Source: Trichomonas tenax (taxonomy: Eukaryota; Parabasalia; Trichomonadida; Trichomonadidae). Taken from it: 18,985 bases of DNA. The stretch lies in the NCBI GenBank assembly GCA_023091735.1, contig JALKBU010000985.1, positions 1 to 18,985 on the forward strand, written 5' to 3'. The translations under genes were made by a program, and so were the position numbers. Below are positions 1 to 9,589 of the stretch, piece after piece. The notes below the pieces were generated by a model. That model did not search any database, was not told where the DNA came from, and worked only from the letters and a program-made list of their open reading frames with translations. Each line of letters begins with the position of its first letter. The stretch's first letter is position 1.

Positions 1-357
1 TCTTTTGTTGGTTGGTTGGTTGGTCATAAATTATTTTTTAAATTTCTAAATAAATTTCTCCCATTTTTCACTAAAATTATTTTTCAAAATTTCCTTACCC
101 CATTTCTTTTCGCTTTCTTTTGTTGGTAGGTTGGTTAGTTAGTTTGTCATAAATTATTTTCAAAACTGAATACATTTTATAAAATCAGGAATTCCAAAAT
201 AAAATTAACGTTAGTTTTGTAAGTAATTCAAAAATTTATTTTTTATATGGGGGGGACCTAACTTGTAAAACTATTTTTGTCGTAAATATATTTAAATAGA
301 TGTTCGCAGAACTCGAGGCGAAGACTCGAGGAATGCGAACATCTAATTACTAACTAA
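1..357. other. AT-rich spacer with GT-rich direct duplication
   Basis: No gene is visible here. A GT-rich block (TCTTTTGTTGG followed by TTGG/TTAG units, then GTCATAAATTATTTT) begins at 1 and recurs at 116, so two imperfect copies lie 115 bp apart. The first ~45 bp of each copy are similar and the remainder diverges. A run of seven G lies at 249-255. A strong stem-loop (297-345) is listed separately. The stretch stops at an in-frame TAA (355-357) just before the helicase relic. Confidence 0.6.
297..345. repeat. Two-tier inverted repeat / stem-loop beside the helicase relic
   Basis: TAGATGTTCGCA (297-308) is perfectly complementary to TGCGAACATCTA (334-345), giving a 12-bp outer stem. Inside it, GAA (309-311) faces GAA (331-333) as a symmetric purine internal loop. 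Then CTCGAG (312-317) pairs with CTCGAG (325-330) around a seven-base loop. The element is much more GC-rich than its surroundings. It sits 12 bp upstream of the first codon of the helicase remnant. It could be a terminal or recombination structure of a mobile element, or an RNA hairpin; neither is proven. Confidence 0.75.
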
Positions 358-714
358 GTCGCCAAAAACATTGAGGAACTTTATGAATATATCATTAATT
401 GGTTCGCTTATATTTTGCAAAATCCTGCAGGTAAGACTGAAACAGTACTTTTAATCACGGGTAAGCAAGGAACAGGTAAAAATATTTTCACTAATGTATT
501 GTGCGATTTAATGAAGAAGTACTTGAACAACAACATGACAAAAATTGATAGTGTCGTCGGTAAATTCAACGTATCAATTGAAAATATGAAGCTGATCGTC
601 TGCAATGAACTATCGAGTGTTGAAACAAATAAATACCTCAATCGAAGCCTCGCTGACTTTACATGTCAGAAAAGCACGTTGTTCTATTTTGTCCCAGTCC
701 CTATATATTTATAA
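358..714 (+). pseudogene. Truncated SF3/D5-like helicase remnant of a virus-like mobile element
   Basis: The frame is open from directly after TAA (355-357) to TAA at 712-714 and encodes about 118 residues, with no ATG near its start. It contains a Walker A loop, GKQGTGKN, about 40 residues in, and a Walker-B-like strand, LIVCNEL, about 45 residues later. The N-terminal part (NWFAYILQNP preceding the P-loop) and the overall order are those of the helicase/ATPase domain attached to viral and mobile-element primases (D5-like, DUF5906-like superfamily 3). Complete proteins of this type are several hundred residues, so both sides are missing. The end after SLADF does not continue the expected domain and looks frameshifted or internally deleted. 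Such genes are known from DNA viruses and virus-like transposons in protist genomes. It is most likely a dead insertion, and the exact family is uncertain. Confidence 0.6.
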
Positions 715-840
715 TATGATTTTAATTTTGCGAGATAACTTAAAAATTCTGATGTATTCTACTTCTAAACTATGAATGTATAATACGGTGAAGTCTAAAA
801 TCTTTCAATCTCATCTCTAAAGATAAAAACTAATTTTTAA

Positions 841-849
841 ACGGCCACT
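841..849 (+). promoter_or_regulatory. ACGGCCACT promoter-like motif before the giant gene
   Basis: ACGGCCACT lies 13 bp before the ATG at 863. Almost the same nonamer (ACGGTCACT, 10690-10698) lies 21 bp before the katanin p80 ATG. A third relative (AAGGCCACT, 18301-18309) shares the 11-mer GGCCACTGAAA with this copy. Trichomonad genes are known to use short core elements very close to the start codon, and recurrence at two plus-strand starts is the evidence for function. Confidence 0.45.
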
Positions 850-862
850 GAAATTCTTCGAA

Positions 863-3800
863 ATGTGGAGGGCTAAAAAACAAGACCTCCTCCAGGAAAA
901 TTATGTTGATGGGCTCATTGCGGCTACATCAACACCTGGATTCATGATATTCGAAATTTCGAAGAAAGCTGTCCGACTTAAGGAAATTTATTCACGAAAT
1001 AGTAGAAGAGAGTGCTTTATAAATCTCGTTAAAAGATACACAAAGAAGGATAAATTCGATTCATTGAAAAAAAGTAAGCGATTACTTGATAATTTAAATA
1101 GATACGAAATGTTAATCCAAGAATCAATCTTTATTTACTGGATGAGACGATGGAAATGGATTTCCTTCTCAACGAGATTGAAATCAATTGCACAAAATAA
1201 TATATTCTCGCTTGCTCGTGAACAACTTCCAAAAATTTATCGCGAAATTTACAGATCTAACTGGGCATCGCTTTCACTGATGATTCTTCGCAGCCACAGA
1301 ATTCAAAAATGCAAAGATTTCAAGGATTCGAGATCGAATCAATTGACATTAAAGAAATATTTCTCTTTATGGAATCAAAACGCGCAAGAAAATGCTGAAA
1401 TTCGAAAATCTATCGTTGATAGATGGTCATTTTTTGCGAAAAAGCTCATGAAGCGCCAAATTCGACACAATTTCAGACTCAAGAATTATGAAAATCAGCA
1501 AAGAAAGAAATGGAAGAATTTGGCCCGAGGACTTCGTACAATGATTGTTCTTGGTGTGCACAGTCGATACGCAAGCAAGAAGAACTGGAATTACTTTGCA
1601 GGAGAAATTATGTTGAAAACAAAGATTGCTTTCATCAAAAAAGCTCACGACAAACTTTCGAGACAAAAGAAGTGGAAGCAATTGGTTTCTGGCTACAAGA
1701 ATCAAATACAAATATCAACACTCATAAAAGAATCCAATCATATTAAATATAATCGATTGTTTAAGATGTTTTCGCATGAATTAGTTCACGAAACAAAAAT
1801 CAAAAATTTCAAAATCGCGAGAAGAAAAATGCTCGAAATTCAACACAAAAAACACAACAAATTGCTTCAATACAGGATGTTCTACATATGGCACGAGAGA
1901 GCAAATATTCATTGGCTGACAATGCACAAACTAAGAAGCATTTATAATCAAAGTTTCAAACTTGTTGAAAATCAAGCGAAAAATAATGCATCGCAAATGA
2001 TTCAAAAAGCGTTTAAATCTTTCGTTGAGAAGAGAAAAGCGAATCTTTCCATTCTCCACAAATTATTCATTGCGTGGAGCGGCATTATTCCGCGTGTTAC
2101 TGAGGGCTTAGTTTCAGATTTTCCAGAAATGATGTTAAATGTTCCTCAGCAAAAGACTGATGTATTTGAAATCAAAATTCCTGATGTCAACAAATTATCT
2201 GTTTTTCATGAAATGGCGACTGTTATAAGAACAGTGAAAGAGATCTTTCTTGATGATGTTACTTCACAAGCTGCAAATTCCATTGTTTTATCAAATGATT
2301 TCTTTAATTTTGATTTCGTGGAAAATCTTGAAAATATTTCTTTGTTTAATTCCAACAAAGCTGAAATTTTGCAATCATTTGCTGATACTGTTGTCAAAGA
2401 TATTGTGTTCGAGTTAGCTGATGACTTTGCTAAGCAGATCGATATCACAAATCTTCAAAACATCACAAATTATAACTTCGAAATCAACATTAATTCGAAT
2501 AATTTATATTCAACGAATTTCGACATTAATTCACTTAAGAGCAATGATTTCATGCTCAAATACTTTGAGACCAGCAGTCCTTCTTATGATGATGATATTG
2601 AGTTCGTAGCTCAGAATTCCACTGAAAAATATTCTCAAATCAAAGATAACATTTTCAAATTTAACGTTCCATTTTGTTCAATCATTTCCATTCCAAGCAA
2701 TCTTTCTTTCACAAAACATTATGCAGAAATATTATCAGAAGAATTGCCGCTATATGATATAATCAACAGAAGATTGTTTGATCCTTTGAATTTCATCAAA
2801 TTCAACAAAGTTCCAAAGCAAGAAATCAGCAACGATTTCTTATTCGAGTTGACTTCTGAGATCAATCTTTCAGTCAATTTTGCTAAATTCTTGTCTGCAA
2901 AATCTATTGCTCAATATATTCATGAGGATTTCGATATTTGTGGATTCGATGCTCCAGAAATTACAGCAAAGATGATTAATTTGAGCGAGACAATTTTAGT
3001 CGAAAAAATTCCAACAATCAATATTTCTCCTTCACCGGAACTTCCTGTCAATGATATTGATGAATCATTTATGTCCAACAAATTGAATGAAGTTTACTCT
3101 TTAATTCCATTTCCAGATATGTCAAATCTCTACAGGATGAAACATTTCAATGAAAAAAAACAAAAGATTCCATTTGATTTCTTCGTTGGCATTCCATTAG
3201 AAATTCCAAGCGAAATCATTCCTCAAAGGAAATCTCTTCTATTCCATGAGTATCAACATATGAAACAGATTGATATTGATTTTATTTCACAATCATATTC
3301 TGATTCCATTGATCTCAATTTATCAGATTTTTCAACAAAAATCAATTTTGATTTCAGATTTGCAAAAGAACTTAATGAAATGCTCGATAATCAATCCAAT
3401 ATTATTTCTGATCAGTATGAATATGATGTTGATGATGTGATTGCGAATTATGTCAATGAATCTTTCACAAATTTGCTTTCTTTATCATCTCTAACAAAGC
3501 AAAACATTCCGAAGCAAAAACTCGATGAAATTTATGATATTCCTGATATGAACTTATTTAAACTGGTTCAGACCAACAAATCAATTGTTTTCTATGAGAA
3601 ATATGAACCTCTGCATCAACATCCAAATGAAAATGAGGAAATTTTCGATGATGTTTCACTTGATTTTGATTTCGATGTTAATCTTAATTTCAATGAAATA
3701 TCTGATCGCCAATCATTTGATTCTCTATATGAATACCGGATTAACAGTGTTTCTTATGATTCTTTGATGAATTTCGATGATATCAATATCAGAATTCGAT

Positions 3801-6800
3801 CATTATTCGAATTTTCATCATTTTGTTTCTTCGATTCATTTGAAACAAATATTGAACTTATTTCAACAGATTTGGCAGATATTTCATTCGCTGATTATGC
3901 TTTTCTTCATTTACCACAATTTAACCAGCCACATCAAGTTCCAAATGAGAATGAAATCGTTTATTCGATTGATTTAGATTTAGATTTTGAAATCGATATT
4001 TCGTGTTTGAATAACTTCATTTATCACGAAAATAAGCAATTCTACAATGAAGAAATCGAAAATATTGATTTCGATATCGATCTCCATTTAGATGAATTAC
4101 CAAGAATTTCTTTCATTTCTTTGATTCCAGAAATTTCAATTCCAATGTCAGAAAAAGACATCGAATTTGCTTCCAATTATTCGATTAATTCTGATTTCAA
4201 TTTGATAAATCAAAACTCATTATTCAAGCAGTTGATGGAACTCAAGCAACTGATGATACCTGAAATAGAATATCCAGAATTCATTGTGATTTTGTTCTTG
4301 GATGAAATGATTTTGAACAAATTTAATCAACTTGATAATATTGGAATTTTAAATATTCCTGAGATTGAATATCCAAGATATGATATTGATCTCTCAATGA
4401 ATGAAGTTAAAATCTATCACATTTCGATACCATATCTAACAAAGCTTGAAATTCCTGAAACAAAACTTCCGGAAATTGATTTAGAATTGAACTTTGATTT
4501 CAACATCAAAAATCTTTTGCCGTTGGAATTATTTGAACACATTCAGCATCAGAACATTACTATTCCAGACTATGATATTGACTTTGACATCATTAACTTG
4601 GTTAATTTTGATTTTAGATCATTATCAATTCTTAAAAATGTTGGAAAAATTCCGGAACAAAAAACTGAATATAATGTTGAATTGAACCTTGAAAAAGTTC
4701 AAAAAATCAATTCCATTCATTGTGTATCAAGCAGTACTTTGAAATTTATCAATGATATTATTGAAAATTCAGTTAATTCGATCAGTTATGAAGTCAATAA
4801 TGATTTCGAAAATTTACCAAAAATCGAATTTCCAAACATCGAAAAAGTTTCAATTTTATCACCTGAATTCCCACAATATTCAATTGAACTTCCAGGTATC
4901 GAAGTTTCTTTACCAATCATTGAATTTTCACGCACTCCAATTCTTGAATTTGCTCAAAACGAAAAATTATTCAATGATGAATTGAATTATGAAAATATTT
5001 CAATTAATAATAATTCATTGCTTCGTTTTGAGCATAAAAATGTCATTGATCAAGCTCATATTGCTTCAAAGAGTTATCTTTTCAATTTCATTTTAGGAAA
5101 AGAGCTTTCATTCATTAAAATTCCAAGAATTTCACCAAATCAAATTCCAGATTTATCATCAAATGTTGAATTTGAATTTTCATTCCCAGCATTTGATTTC
5201 GTTTCCATTCCGCGAATGAACATAGAGAAGAAGTATTTCTATCATCCAACACTGTCATTCTTCGATGCAGTTGCTTTGGAGAGCATTAATTTTGATTTCA
5301 ATCTCAAACTTCTCCAAAATCAACAAAAGTTCCATGAAATACAAAATTCAAAAATCGAAGACATTGAATATAACGATGATATTTACGATTATGCTTTGCC
5401 AACACTTAATATTAACGCTGAATCATGTTTTGCACTGTTCAATATCCGAAATGATTCGCCAAAACTCAATAATTTATCATTCGAAAATCTTTATTATCCA
5501 GAACTTAATTTTGATCAAATTTCGACAAATATTTCACCAATGAATAACTTTGAGTTCACAAATCTAAGGAAGATCAATAAAACTATCAATAAACTCAGTG
5601 ATATTGGATTCTTGAATGATATATTTAACGAGGAAGTTGAAAATTTAGTTGAAAAAGAAATTAATGAAATTGTTCGAAGTTCTCCAAAAATTTTTGCTAT
5701 TGATGAACTTTCCGACATTTTCGATTATGCTCTTGCTGAATCAGTCAATAGGGCACTTGATCTTAACATTAACTCAATAATTGATGCAAAAATTGTCGAG
5801 CAAGAGCAACAAATCAGCGAAGAATCAGAAGTTGTTGTTTCTGAATTTATTTCCGAGAAATCAGAAAATATCTTTGATTTACTTGATGACAAAGCCAACG
5901 AAATCACTTTTGACCATTCATATCACATAGAAGAAGATGGGTACGAAAGCGACGACGATTATTATTTCCTTCTCGAACCAAAACCAAAATTCCAATCCCA
6001 AATTTCTCCAATCAGCAAAGAAGATCCAAACAAACTTCTTAATGAAGAAGAATCGAATCAAACAGATAAAATCTTTGAAGATGAATTTGTTGAAGAATCA
6101 CTAAATGATGAAATGAAACAAGAAGAAGAATCAAAGCATGAAAATGAAAATTTAGAAGAAGAAACAATCATTGAAAATGATAATATCAATGAATTGGACA
6201 AAGATGAATCGAAACATGATATTGCTGATGAAAATCCACTTGAAGAAGAAGAAAATGATGAAAAAGAAAATGGAATGAATGATGAAAATATTGAAGATGA
6301 ATCTTTTGTTGAACTTGAAAACGAAGAAGAAGAATTAAAACGCAAAAATATAATTATTGAAGAAGAATCAATAACAGAAAATGGAAAAGAAGTCGAAAAT
6401 GAATCAATTCTCGAAAATGGAAATGAAGAGGAATCAAAACATGAAATCAAATTAGAAATTGCAGAAAATGAATCAATTCATGAAAATGAAAACGAAGAAG
6501 AATCAAAGGATGAAATTAAACTCAATAGTATTGAAGAAGAGTCAATAATTGAGCCACAGAACGATGAAGAAGAATCAATTATTGAATTTGATAACGATGC
6601 AATAGAAGAGAAATCAATATTTGAGAACGAAAATGAGGAAGAAGAGTCAAAGAACGAAGCCAAACCAGAGAATATTGAAGAGGAATCAATATTTGATAAT
6701 GAAGAAGAAGAATTGTTTATTGATGACGAAAATCAAATGAATGAAGAAGAGGAAGAAAGTATTGAACCAGGAGAAGAAAGAGATATCAAATTTGAGGAAG

Positions 6801-7633
6801 AAGAAGAGAAAAACAGTGTTTTGATTGATGAAGAGGAAGAAATTGAAATGAACAACGAAGAAGAATCAATATTTGAAATAATTAGTAACGAAGCTGCAGA
6901 ACTCCAAAAGAAGAAAATCGCGAAAGAAACGACAGAAGATGAAGAATCGAAGTTCAACATTGTGAGTGAAGAAGAAGATTTTACACAAACTGAAGAAGAA
7001 TCATTTGTGATGCACAACACAACCGATACAATCGATCAAAACGAGGAAATTGAAGATGGCGAAATCGTATTCGAAGAAAGCAATTTCGAAGAAAAGGAAG
7101 AAAGCCTCAACAATTTCATTGAACAAAGTTTGGAGTCAATCGATGGCCTTTCATCAATTGACTTCGATAAACTCGAGAATGGAAGTAGTTTCATTGAAGA
7201 TGCGATATCAGATATTTTTGAGGACTCCCAATCAAATCCAAACTTTGTCTTTGAATCATCAATTGTTAACGAGGAAGAAAATGAACCAAAGTTTGAAGAG
7301 GAAGAAGAAAAATCAAACAAGAACGATGATTCGATTTTCTCTTTCATCAGAAGCGAAATTGAAGAGATGTCACATGAAGATATTAATGCAGATGATGATT
7401 GTGAAGAAGATGAAGAGGATGAAACCGCATATTTACTTTCATGGATCGTCAAAGATTGCATTGACGAATTCTACAATAATCTTGAAACTTCAGATTTAGA
7501 ACTACCAATGAGCTCCATAAGCAGAGCAATGGATGATGCCATTGAAGATTTTGCTCTATCGCCAATCATTGGAACACTTGATTCGATGAGATTTCAAGAA
7601 AAAGACTCAAAGAGAGTCAGTTGGAACATTTAA
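863..7633 (+). CDS. Giant Sfi1-like-repeat protein with acidic repeats (2256 aa)
   Basis: I do not recognise a full-length family. Residues 1 to about 410 are basic, helical and Trp-rich. Sfi1-like half motifs (hydrophobic-x2-Trp plus basic residues) centre near W93, W134, W170, W188, W217, W242, W271, W343 and W405; examples are YFSLW, FYIW and FIAW. Sfi1 repeats bind centrin on basal bodies and centrosomes, so a basal-body or cytoskeletal role is inferred. Residues about 430-1640 are low in basic residues and rich in IPE..P and alternating acidic/hydrophobic strands (for example IDLDLDFEID), with a 30-34 residue period clearest between about 1036 and 1345. Residues about 1690-2180 are a hyperacidic Glu/Asp/Asn/Ser tail with EEES units. 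The last ~70 residues (from about 2186) are mixed-composition and may fold. There is no intron or frameshift over 6.8 kb. A promoter-like motif ends 13 bp before the start. The reading frame is secure; the function is not. Confidence 0.85.
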   Translation: MWRAKKQDLLQENYVDGLIAATSTPGFMIFEISKKAVRLKEIYSRNSRRECFINLVKRYTKKDKFDSLKKSKRLLDNLNRYEMLIQESIFIYWMRRWKWISFSTRLKSIAQNNIFSLAREQLPKIYREIYRSNWASLSLMILRSHRIQKCKDFKDSRSNQLTLKKYFSLWNQNAQENAEIRKSIVDRWSFFAKKLMKRQIRHNFRLKNYENQQRKKWKNLARGLRTMIVLGVHSRYASKKNWNYFAGEIMLKTKIAFIKKAHDKLSRQKKWKQLVSGYKNQIQISTLIKESNHIKYNRLFKMFSHELVHETKIKNFKIARRKMLEIQHKKHNKLLQYRMFYIWHERANIHWLTMHKLRSIYNQSFKLVENQAKNNASQMIQKAFKSFVEKRKANLSILHKLFIAWSGIIPRVTEGLVSDFPEMMLNVPQQKTDVFEIKIPDVNKLSVFHEMATVIRTVKEIFLDDVTSQAANSIVLSNDFFNFDFVENLENISLFNSNKAEILQSFADTVVKDIVFELADDFAKQIDITNLQNITNYNFEININSNNLYSTNFDINSLKSNDFMLKYFETSSPSYDDDIEFVAQNSTEKYSQIKDNIFKFNVPFCSIISIPSNLSFTKHYAEILSEELPLYDIINRRLFDPLNFIKFNKVPKQEISNDFLFELTSEINLSVNFAKFLSAKSIAQYIHEDFDICGFDAPEITAKMINLSETILVEKIPTINISPSPELPVNDIDESFMSNKLNEVYSLIPFPDMSNLYRMKHFNEKKQKIPFDFFVGIPLEIPSEIIPQRKSLLFHEYQHMKQIDIDFISQSYSDSIDLNLSDFSTKINFDFRFAKELNEMLDNQSNIISDQYEYDVDDVIANYVNESFTNLLSLSSLTKQNIPKQKLDEIYDIPDMNLFKLVQTNKSIVFYEKYEPLHQHPNENEEIFDDVSLDFDFDVNLNFNEISDRQSFDSLYEYRINSVSYDSLMNFDDINIRIRSLFEFSSFCFFDSFETNIELISTDLADISFADYAFLHLPQFNQPHQVPNENEIVYSIDLDLDFEIDISCLNNFIYHENKQFYNEEIENIDFDIDLHLDELPRISFISLIPEISIPMSEKDIEFASNYSINSDFNLINQNSLFKQLMELKQLMIPEIEYPEFIVILFLDEMILNKFNQLDNIGILNIPEIEYPRYDIDLSMNEVKIYHISIPYLTKLEIPETKLPEIDLELNFDFNIKNLLPLELFEHIQHQNITIPDYDIDFDIINLVNFDFRSLSILKNVGKIPEQKTEYNVELNLEKVQKINSIHCVSSSTLKFINDIIENSVNSISYEVNNDFENLPKIEFPNIEKVSILSPEFPQYSIELPGIEVSLPIIEFSRTPILEFAQNEKLFNDELNYENISINNNSLLRFEHKNVIDQAHIASKSYLFNFILGKELSFIKIPRISPNQIPDLSSNVEFEFSFPAFDFVSIPRMNIEKKYFYHPTLSFFDAVALESINFDFNLKLLQNQQKFHEIQNSKIEDIEYNDDIYDYALPTLNINAESCFALFNIRNDSPKLNNLSFENLYYPELNFDQISTNISPMNNFEFTNLRKINKTINKLSDIGFLNDIFNEEVENLVEKEINEIVRSSPKIFAIDELSDIFDYALAESVNRALDLNINSIIDAKIVEQEQQISEESEVVVSEFISEKSENIFDLLDDKANEITFDHSYHIEEDGYESDDDYYFLLEPKPKFQSQISPISKEDPNKLLNEEESNQTDKIFEDEFVEESLNDEMKQEEESKHENENLEEETIIENDNINELDKDESKHDIADENPLEEEENDEKENGMNDENIEDESFVELENEEEELKRKNIIIEEESITENGKEVENESILENGNEEESKHEIKLEIAENESIHENENEEESKDEIKLNSIEEESIIEPQNDEEESIIEFDNDAIEEKSIFENENEEEESKNEAKPENIEEESIFDNEEEELFIDDENQMNEEEEESIEPGEERDIKFEEEEEKNSVLIDEEEEIEMNNEEESIFEIISNEAAELQKKKIAKETTEDEESKFNIVSEEEDFTQTEEESFVMHNTTDTIDQNEEIEDGEIVFEESNFEEKEESLNNFIEQSLESIDGLSSIDFDKLENGSSFIEDAISDIFEDSQSNPNFVFESSIVNEEENEPKFEEEEEKSNKNDDSIFSFIRSEIEEMSHEDINADDDCEEDEEDETAYLLSWIVKDCIDEFYNNLETSDLELPMSSISRAMDDAIEDFALSPIIGTLDSMRFQEKDSKRVSWNI
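3968..4900 (+). repeat. Degenerate ~32-residue protein repeats within the giant gene
   Basis: Alternating acidic/hydrophobic strand cores begin at about residues 1036, 1068, 1100, 1141, 1175, 1205, 1239, 1272 and 1341. Spacings are mostly 30-34 residues, and the last gap is about two units. Each core is usually preceded by a hydrophobic-Pro-Glu element and a second Pro, for example IPEIEYP before YDIDL. Less regular relatives extend back to about residue 800. The DNA copies have diverged too far to be simple tandem repeats, so the periodicity is held at the protein level. Confidence 0.6.
6040..7420 (+). repeat. Purine-rich GAA/GAN tract coding the hyperacidic tail
   Basis: The coding strand is dominated by GAA, GAT, AAT and TCA codons, giving runs of EEES, ENEN and EEEE. 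A loose unit of roughly 20-25 residues (EEESI / EN.NEEESK / EIK) recurs between about 6340 and 6700. The antisense frames are therefore long, Ser-rich and open, but they are shadows. Confidence 0.7.
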
Positions 7634-8299
7634 TTATATTTTTGTTTGTTTTTATTTATAAATTGTTTGTATTCTTGTTAGAGCTGTTTATTTTGTTTTG
7701 CACCATGAATATTAATGACCAGTTGATACCTTTAAATCTATCTTATTGAGAAGTGATTTTAAAATAATGTGAAAATCAATATTTGTTCATTATTTTGATA
7801 TTTGATTAATCAGTGTGATTTGTTTATTATTGCAATAAAAAGACATCTCTATATTGTTCAAAAACATTAATATTATTCTGCTTAAAGATATTTAAGTGTT
7901 AAATTTTGTTTAAATAAAATTTTTCATTCATTACAGCTTAAATCTGATGAATCATCAATGAGAATGTGTAATATCTCACTAGAAAACAAATTTTATTAAA
8001 TTTATCATCTATCTTTTAATGATACATCATTTAATTAATGTTATTTCATTAAGTTATTAATATCGATATATTTTTATGGAAATGAACTCTTTAACACATA
8101 TGGTAGTGTTTTCCATGGACTTTATTTTGGATTTGGAAAACTAAATTATATTGTTATCGGTTAAATATATTCCAAAAATAAATAAATTTACGAGAATGAA
8201 TATAAAAAGATAAAAAATTAAGAGCTAAAAGAATTTAGAATCATAATTGAATCAAACAAACATTAAAAGAAAAAATTATTTGGTCGTCAATAAAAATTA
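7634..8299. other. Convergent 3' spacer
   Basis: This is AT-rich DNA between the ends of the plus-strand giant gene and the minus-strand ubiquitin-like gene. It presumably carries both 3' untranslated regions and polyadenylation sites. I see no open reading frame, RNA gene or repeat that I can support. Confidence 0.6.
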
Positions 8300-9136
8300 T
8301 TAATTTTTTTGGTTATTTTTTGGTCTATAGTTATCAACATCGTAATCTGGTCTCAGCATCATCCAGAACTGAGTCATAACTTCATTCCAAACGTCCATGG
8401 AAATTTCCATCCTGACAATTGGCTCAAGAACAAAGACAAAAGCGAGAATAAGGAGTACGAAAGGCAAAATCAAGAGCCTAATTGAATTCTTTGTTAACTT
8501 CATCGAAAATATTTTGCAAGATGAGTCATTGGACTGCGCAGGAGAGTTGTCTTTGCACACAAGAATGAAGAAAATGCCGAAAATGATGGTTGCGGCAATC
8601 AAAATATTCAAAATTAGTCTGTTCAAGTACTCATAAGGAGTCTCTTTCAGTGGGTTGTAACTAAGCTTCTTCGCTGTCAATGGTTTATGTGTCTTTGAGC
8701 TTTTCTTTGTCGATTTCGAATCTTTGGTGGATGCAGAATCATTGTCATTCCTGCTATTCTCCTTTGCAGGGATGTTTTCTAGGATATGCTGAATCTGGCT
8801 GAAGTCTCTTGTTATGGTTTGGGCCTCTGACGCAATTTTTGGCATAACGCCAAGGGCGTGGACAATAACTGTTGATGATCCATCGAACGCGAGGTCCCCG
8901 ACAATCATCTGGGGGTCCAAAACTAAGCCTTTACAGACGATCCTAAACTTAGAAATATCGCTCGTCAGCATGCAGAACTTCAGAAGGTGCTTCTGGAACT
9001 GCTCTATGGAGTAGCGAGTCGGTACATTGTTCACGCGGAAGTTCTCTTTCACGCCAAGGTATTTCACGACCACATTAACAGTCATAAATAAAAAAAGAGA
9101 AATCTTATTGTCCGATTTTTGCGTTGTTCGATCCAT
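8300..9136 (-). CDS. Ubiquitin-like-domain protein with two membrane segments
   Basis: The product is 278 residues. A ubiquitin-like beta-grasp domain spans about residues 18-95; the stretch FRIVCKGLVL followed by GDLAFDGSSTVIVH is the typical strand 3 to strand 5 end of such folds. A Ser/Lys-rich linker (about 125-160) leads to two hydrophobic helices (about 173-194 and 219-240) and a short acidic/Asn-rich tail. The arrangement recalls TMUB- or HERP-type ER proteins that link ubiquitin pathways to membranes, but no subfamily-specific signature is visible. There is no C-terminal Gly-Gly, so conjugation is not expected. Met18 (start 9085) is an alternative start placed exactly at the domain edge; the longer start is used because the frame is open. 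No initiator match was found before either. Confidence 0.75.
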   Translation of the reverse strand: MDRTTQKSDNKISLFLFMTVNVVVKYLGVKENFRVNNVPTRYSIEQFQKHLLKFCMLTSDISKFRIVCKGLVLDPQMIVGDLAFDGSSTVIVHALGVMPKIASEAQTITRDFSQIQHILENIPAKENSRNDNDSASTKDSKSTKKSSKTHKPLTAKKLSYNPLKETPYEYLNRLILNILIAATIIFGIFFILVCKDNSPAQSNDSSCKIFSMKLTKNSIRLLILPFVLLILAFVFVLEPIVRMEISMDVWNEVMTQFWMMLRPDYDVDNYRPKNNQKN

Positions 9137-9589
9137 TTCACTCTACGGGGGCTATTTTTTATGGTATTTTTTCTAAAATTTTATCAAATTTTTTTGTTAT
9201 TGCAATATCATATTTTGGAGTGAAATAAATGTATAATATAGAAAAAAATTGAGGTTACTTTATCAATTTATTTGAATCAATTTACGATTATTTTTTTGAG
9301 AATTTATTTTTCAATTTTTATATCATTTTTCGTATCTCTATTAACTGTGTATAATGAAAACACAAAAAAAATTGAATAATTCTCAAAAAATTAATCAATT
9401 TTTATGAATTAAATAAGAAATAATCGTTTCTTCACGCACTTTTTGGAATAAACGTGACAAATTAATAAAATGAACTATTATTTTCTCTTTGATAAAACTG
9501 CTTTATATCTGATGTCATTACGAATTATCACCTTTGTATCGATTAATCTGACTGATTCACATAATTGCTCAAAACTGCTTAAAATTAAG

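Noticed and set aside
6058..7461. Several Ser-rich minus-strand open frames opposite the acidic tail
   Set aside because: They are the antisense of GAA/GAT/TCA codon runs (giving Ser/Phe runs), have no promoter or domain, and lie within a secure coding region.
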